Source: Opitutaceae bacterium
GTDB taxonomy: Bacteria; Verrucomicrobiota; Verrucomicrobiia; Opitutales; Opitutaceae
Length of the DNA: 64,000 bases
Direction: 5' to 3'
Assembly: GCA_041395105.1 (NCBI GenBank)
Contig: JAWLBB010000001.1
Location: forward strand, 744,001-808,000
The position numbers were made by a program, and so were the translations under genes. The first letter of the stretch is position 1. Every line of letters begins with the position of its first letter. Under the pieces are notes generated by a model, which did no database searches, was not told the DNA's origin, and worked only from the letters and a program-made list of their open reading frames with translations. Positions 60,438 through 64,000 of this stretch are shown piece by piece.

Positions 60438-61484
60438 TCAGCTCCCGGTCTTCGTTCCGCTGCGGCGGGGTTCGACCGGATCATCGTGGGAAGGATCACC
60501 GTTGCGTTCCGGCAGGAGAGTATCCCAGCTCCGGCGGGTGGCGGCGAGAAAGACCTCCTCGAGTGTCGCCTTGCGTCGGTTGAGGGAGCGCAGCCGGAAG
60601 GCGGGATGCTGACCGAGCCGCTGGAGCAGGGTTTCGCCCCAGTCCTCAACGCCGTCTGCCCGGACCCGGGCGAGAAAGAAACCGTCGCGCCCGGGAGGTT
60701 CGTGGGATTCGAGGGCGAGGGAATTGTGCAGGCTGGCGAGTTCGGCCTGGAAGGCGGCGGGCTGTCCCTGGATCTCCACCTCGTAAATGGTCCGGTCGAT
60801 GAATTTCTGCCGGAGCTGTTCAGGGCTGCCCTGGGCCACGATACGGCCTCCGTTGATGATCAGCACCCGGTCACAGGTCATCTCGATCTCCGGAAGAATA
60901 TGGCTGGAGATCATCATGCTCATGCGGCCGCGAATGCTCTCGATCAATTCGCGGATCATGACGATCTGGTGTGGGTCGAGGCCGATGGTCGGTTCGTCCA
61001 TGATGATCAGGTCGGGCTCGGCCAGGATGGCATCGGCGATTCCGACCCGTTGGCGGAAGCCCTTGGAGAGCCGGCCGATGATCCGCTTCTGTGCGCGTTT
61101 CAGATCGCAGAGTTCGAGCACCGCGTCGATCCGCTCGCGTCGACGCCGACCGTTCAGACCCTTGAGGCGTGCCCGCCAGCTGAGGTATTCACGGACACGG
61201 ATATCCTCGGGCAGGGGGTTGTTCTCCGGCATGTAGCCGATTCGGCGCTTGGCTTCAGTGGGCCGTGCCGCGACCGGGATGCCACAGACCCGGACCACGC
61301 CGGAGGTGGCGGGTTGGAATCCGGTGAGGATCTTCATGGTGGTGCTCTTGCCCGCGCCATTGGGGCCGAGCAGTCCCACGATTTCACCGCGCCGGACCCA
61401 GAACGAGACATCGCTCACGGCCATCTTCCGGCCGTAGCGTTTGCAGAGGTGTTCGACTTCGACGGTCAGTTCGGATGATTCCAC
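60438..61484 (-). CDS. ABC transporter ATP-binding protein, GldA-like
   Basis: 348 aa. Walker A is GPNGAGKST (40-48), the signature is LSKGFRQRVGIA, Walker B is LIIMDEPTIGLD and the H-loop is MISSHILPEIEM. The C-terminal part (about 235-348) is longer than a minimal ATPase, includes RRKATLEEVFLAATRRSW, and ends in a charged tail. GldA powers the GldFG membrane complex. The gene starts the five-gene Gld-like/DUF4340/AsmA series, 49 nt after coaX. Confidence 0.9.
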   Translation of the reverse strand: MESSELTVEVEHLCKRYGRKMAVSDVSFWVRRGEIVGLLGPNGAGKSTTMKILTGFQPATSGVVRVCGIPVAARPTEAKRRIGYMPENNPLPEDIRVREYLSWRARLKGLNGRRRRERIDAVLELCDLKRAQKRIIGRLSKGFRQRVGIADAILAEPDLIIMDEPTIGLDPHQIVMIRELIESIRGRMSMMISSHILPEIEMTCDRVLIINGGRIVAQGSPEQLRQKFIDRTIYEVEIQGQPAAFQAELASLHNSLALESHEPPGRDGFFLARVRADGVEDWGETLLQRLGQHPAFRLRSLNRRKATLEEVFLAATRRSWDTLLPERNGDPSHDDPVEPRRSGTKTGS

Positions 61485-61533
61485 TTGAAGAGGTGACGGT
61501 AAGGGAAGGGCTTGCGGCAGTGAAACCTAAATC

Positions 61534-62364
61534 TCACGGGCTTTCGGGCGTCCATGAGCACTCATCGGGTGGAATCCGCGATTCTGAGGCAGGGTTCAAC
61601 AGAAAAGCCCGGTGAAGCCCGCGGAGGGTCAGATCGGGAACGTGGATGGGCGCAGGAGTGGTCAGGCTGATCAGCAGATGGGCGGTTCCTCCGGTGACGA
61701 TGACCTTGGGGTGTTTCATGCCCCGTGCGGCCAGATCGCGGCGGAGGGCCGCGATGAAGGCCTCGATCATGCCTCGGAAACCGAGGGCGCATCCGAGCTG
61801 CATGGCCTCGATCGTGCTTTTGCCGATCGCACCGACCGGATGGTCGTCGTTCTCAAGCATTGGCAGGAGAACCGTTCGGTCATGCAGGTAGTGTCGCATG
61901 AGACCGACACCCGGAGCAATGATTCCACCCTCAAATCCTCCGTCCGGGGTGATGACATCGCAGGTGACGGCGGTGCCGGCATCGACAATGATCGCGGGCG
62001 CGCCGTGCAGGAATTGAGCACCCGCGGCATTGGCCAGTCGGTCCGGCCCGATCGTTTCCGGAGCCGGGTAGGTGAGGGGCAATCCCAGCCCGGCCCTGTG
62101 GGTCAGGAGAAAACGGGGAAGTCCGGGTCGGATGGCGGCGAACGTCCGAAGAAGGTGAGGGTTCAGATCCGGCACAACCGAGCAACAGGCCAGACCCTCG
62201 ATCGTCTCGGAATCCGGACCGGGGTGCTCAAGCAGCCGGGTCAGTGGATTCCGGTCGGATTCGAGTGCGCGCGAGGGCATCGAGTCCACCTTCAGGCTGC
62301 CATCGTCGACGACACATCCGAAATGGGTGTGGGTATTGCCGATGTCTACACAGAGCAGATTCAT
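61534..62364 (-). CDS. coaX: Type III pantothenate kinase
   Basis: 276 aa. Diagnostic motifs are CVDIGNTHTHFG at the N-terminus (phosphate-binding Asp6 region), TYPAPETIGPDRLANAAGA, IIVDAGTAVTCDVITPDG and GGIIAPGVGLM. CoaX phosphorylates pantothenate, the first step of CoA synthesis, needs a monovalent cation and is not inhibited by CoA. Its ATG overlaps the birA stop by 4 bp, the frequent birA-coaX pair. The last ~20 residues are weakly conserved. Confidence 0.95.
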   Translation of the reverse strand: MNLLCVDIGNTHTHFGCVVDDGSLKVDSMPSRALESDRNPLTRLLEHPGPDSETIEGLACCSVVPDLNPHLLRTFAAIRPGLPRFLLTHRAGLGLPLTYPAPETIGPDRLANAAGAQFLHGAPAIIVDAGTAVTCDVITPDGGFEGGIIAPGVGLMRHYLHDRTVLLPMLENDDHPVGAIGKSTIEAMQLGCALGFRGMIEAFIAALRRDLAARGMKHPKVIVTGGTAHLLISLTTPAPIHVPDLTLRGLHRAFLLNPASESRIPPDECSWTPESP

Positions 62365-63359
62365 CGGGTCGACGGGGCCGCCGCGGCCAGAGTGGCGTCT
62401 CCGGCCAGGAAGGCACGCCGGGTGCCATCCGGAAACTCGAGCTCAAGGGCGCCCTGGGCATTGATTCCGCGGGCGACTCCCTGAAAACGCTCTTCGCCCT
62501 GTCGGAGGGTGACCGACCGGCCGCAGAGCAGGTCAAATCGTTCCCACAACTGGAAGAAGGTGTCCGAGTGTTGGTTGGCAATGAACGTATCGTAGGCCTT
62601 TACGATCCGGCCCAGCAGGGCAGCCGTCATTCGATTGATGTCGATTGATTGGCCGAGAACCTGTGAGAGGGAAATGGCGGTGGCCGCGAGGTCGGCCGGC
62701 CAGTCTGTCGGGCCGATATTGACATTCAGGCCGAGTCCGAAGACGACATCGCGGATCTGGTCGGAGTCGATGCGTGCCTCGGTCAGCATGCCTCCCAGTT
62801 TTCTTCCGTCGAAGAGGATATCATTGGGCCATTTCACGGAAGGGGCGAATCGGCCGAAGTTGCGGAGGGCTTCGCAGACGTTCACTCCCATCCACAGGGT
62901 GAAGGTCTGCATGCGGATTGGAGGAATCCTCGGTCGAAAGGCAAAACTGGCATAGAGATTGCCCCGGTCGGGGCTCGACCAGTTGCGCCCGAGTCGTCCG
63001 CGACCGCGGGTCTGACTGCGGGCGAGGACGACAAACGGCGTGACCGCGCCGGCGGCAAGCAGGCGCTCGGCCTCGCTGTTCGTGCTGTCGACCTCTTCGC
63101 GGAACTCGATGGTCGGAATGGACCGAAGGGAGCAATGGGCCTGGACGAGGAGCGGGTTGAGTTCCCGCGGTGCGTCAACCAGTCGGTAACCGCGCCGCCG
63201 AACCGCTTCGAAACGAAAACCCTGCTTCTTCAGGCCCTCCATCCGGGCCCAGATGCCGACTCGCGACATGGCCAGTTCCGCTCCGAGTTCATTGCCGGAG
63301 ACAAAACCGTCACCGGCCTGGAGCATCCTTCGGACGATAAGAAGATCGGACGCGCTCAT
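62361..63359 (-). CDS. birA: Bifunctional biotin ligase/regulator BirA
   Basis: 332 aa with the ATG at 63359 overlapping the nadC stop. The frame is open a further 11 codons but that start would lie inside nadC. Residues 1-62 are a winged helix (LLIVRRMLQAGDGFVSGNEL, RVGIWARMEGLKKQGFRFEA). The catalytic core shows VDSTNSEAERL, the biotinyl-AMP loop TRGRGRLGRNW (117-127), KWPNDILFDGRKLGGMLTE (catalytic Lys187 candidate), and an SH3-like C-terminal domain. BirA attaches biotin to carboxyl carrier proteins and, with its helix-turn-helix, can repress biotin genes. It is in an operon nadC-birA-coaX. Confidence 0.94.
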   Translation of the reverse strand: MSASDLLIVRRMLQAGDGFVSGNELGAELAMSRVGIWARMEGLKKQGFRFEAVRRRGYRLVDAPRELNPLLVQAHCSLRSIPTIEFREEVDSTNSEAERLLAAGAVTPFVVLARSQTRGRGRLGRNWSSPDRGNLYASFAFRPRIPPIRMQTFTLWMGVNVCEALRNFGRFAPSVKWPNDILFDGRKLGGMLTEARIDSDQIRDVVFGLGLNVNIGPTDWPADLAATAISLSQVLGQSIDINRMTAALLGRIVKAYDTFIANQHSDTFFQLWERFDLLCGRSVTLRQGEERFQGVARGINAQGALELEFPDGTRRAFLAGDATLAAAAPSTR

Positions 63360-64000
63360 CGGGGTGTCCAATCCAACCCGATATCGACCCACCGGCTCTG
63401 ATGGACGAGGGCTCCGCTCGAAATGAAGTCCAGCCCGAGATGGGCATAAGCGGGGATCGAGTCGAGGGTGATGCCGCCGCTGGCCTCGATCGCGGCCCGC
63501 CCCGCGATCAGGCGGACTGCCTGCCGGATGGCGGACGGCGTGAAATTGTCGAGGAGGATGATCTCGGGGAGGGCTTCCATGACGGCCGGGATCTGGTCGA
63601 GTGCATCCACTTCAACCTCGATCAAGAGGTCAGGGTTCCGGCGTCGGGCGGCCAGGATGGCATCGCGCAGGGCGCTGCCGGTGCCGCTGTCTCTTGCGGC
63701 CAGGTGATTGTCCTTGATCATGACCCGGTCGTAGAGCCCGAGACGGTGGTTCCAGCCTCCGCCCCTTGCCACCGCATACTTTTCGAGAGCCCGGTAGCCT
63801 GGCGTGGTCTTGCGGGTGTCGAGGATACGGGTGGGAGATTCCGCCAGCAGACGGGCGAACCTGGCGGTCTGGGTGGCGATTCCGCTGAGGTGTTGGAGGA
63901 AATTGAGGATGACTCTCTCGGCGGTGAGAAGCCGGGCGGCCGGCAGTGAGAATTGGCCGAGGGCATCGCCTGCCTCGACCGTATCACCATCCCGGCGCAA
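63356..64000 (-). CDS. nadC: Nicotinate-nucleotide pyrophosphorylase (quinolinate phosphoribosyltransferase), N-terminus outside window
   Basis: 214 codons are visible and the 5' end lies beyond base 64000. Motifs of the family: LTAERVILNFLQHLSGIAT, ILDTRKTTPGYRALEKYAV, GGGWNHRLGLYDRVMIKDNH, IEVEVDALDQI, ILLDNFTPSAIRQAV and EASGGITLDSI. NadC makes nicotinate mononucleotide from quinolinate and PRPP in de novo NAD synthesis. The TGA overlaps the birA ATG. The visible first residues (RRDGDTVEAGDALG) are internal to the enzyme. Confidence 0.95.
   Translation of the reverse strand: MRRDGDTVEAGDALGQFSLPAARLLTAERVILNFLQHLSGIATQTARFARLLAESPTRILDTRKTTPGYRALEKYAVARGGGWNHRLGLYDRVMIKDNHLAARDSGTGSALRDAILAARRRNPDLLIEVEVDALDQIPAVMEALPEIILLDNFTPSAIRQAVRLIAGRAAIEASGGITLDSIPAYAHLGLDFISSGALVHQSRWVDIGLDWTPR

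Overview
This 64 kb window is high-GC chromosomal DNA that looks like a member of Verrucomicrobiota, probably Opitutales/Opitutaceae. The evidence is a very large TonB-dependent receptor with an ELSPFEVDAS-type box, GldA/F/G-like ABC genes next to a DUF4340 gene, and a carbohydrate locus built from PL, CE and GH families with SSS and NCS1 transporters instead of SusC/SusD pairs. The taxonomic call is inference. No rRNA, tRNA, CRISPR array or transposase gene was seen.

Region 1 (1-8821) holds a truncated secreted alkaline phosphatase and a small exported protein, a C-terminal remnant of a Gfo/Idh/MocA dehydrogenase, an AraC regulator divergent from a PhyH-type dioxygenase, an intergenic block of repeats and hairpins, a ComEC-like channel with an unusual coiled-coil tail, and rarA.

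Region 2 (9138-43183) is a roughly 34 kb locus that appears dedicated to rhamnogalacturonan-I (pectin hairy regions). It encodes a TonB-dependent receptor, an SSS symporter, a Gfo/Idh/MocA oxidoreductase, a PL26-like exo-rhamnogalacturonan lyase, an NCS1-type permease with a 58-aa membrane partner, a LacI regulator, GH106, GH39, a GH112 phosphorylase, a GH36-like enzyme, a PL22 oligogalacturonate lyase, an AraA-like sugar isomerase, a 1359-aa HEAT-repeat/PL4/DUF1961 fusion, a single-domain and a double-domain CE12 acetylesterase, and a convergent GH51 arabinofuranosidase. Together they could import, deacetylate, depolymerise and partly phosphorolyse RG-I fragments. An 18-bp promoter-like sequence is repeated exactly upstream of the PL22 and CE12 genes.

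Region 3 (43420-49661) holds a small exported protein and a minus-strand operon of transglutaminase-like protein, circularly permuted ATP-grasp/alpha-E protein, NatAB-like ABC transporter and an ABA4-like membrane protein.

Region 4 (49833-64000) begins with a small membrane protein and ribH-nusB-ftsY on the plus strand. A degenerate sulfatase follows, sandwiched between two near-perfect palindromes of the same repeat family. A long minus-strand series then runs nadC (partial), birA, coaX, a GldA/F/G-like ABC system, a DUF4340 protein and an AsmA-like protein. The main oddities are the sulfatase with three altered active-site positions, the ComEC tail fusion, the HEAT-PL4-DUF1961 fusion, and palindromes placed exactly at stop codons.
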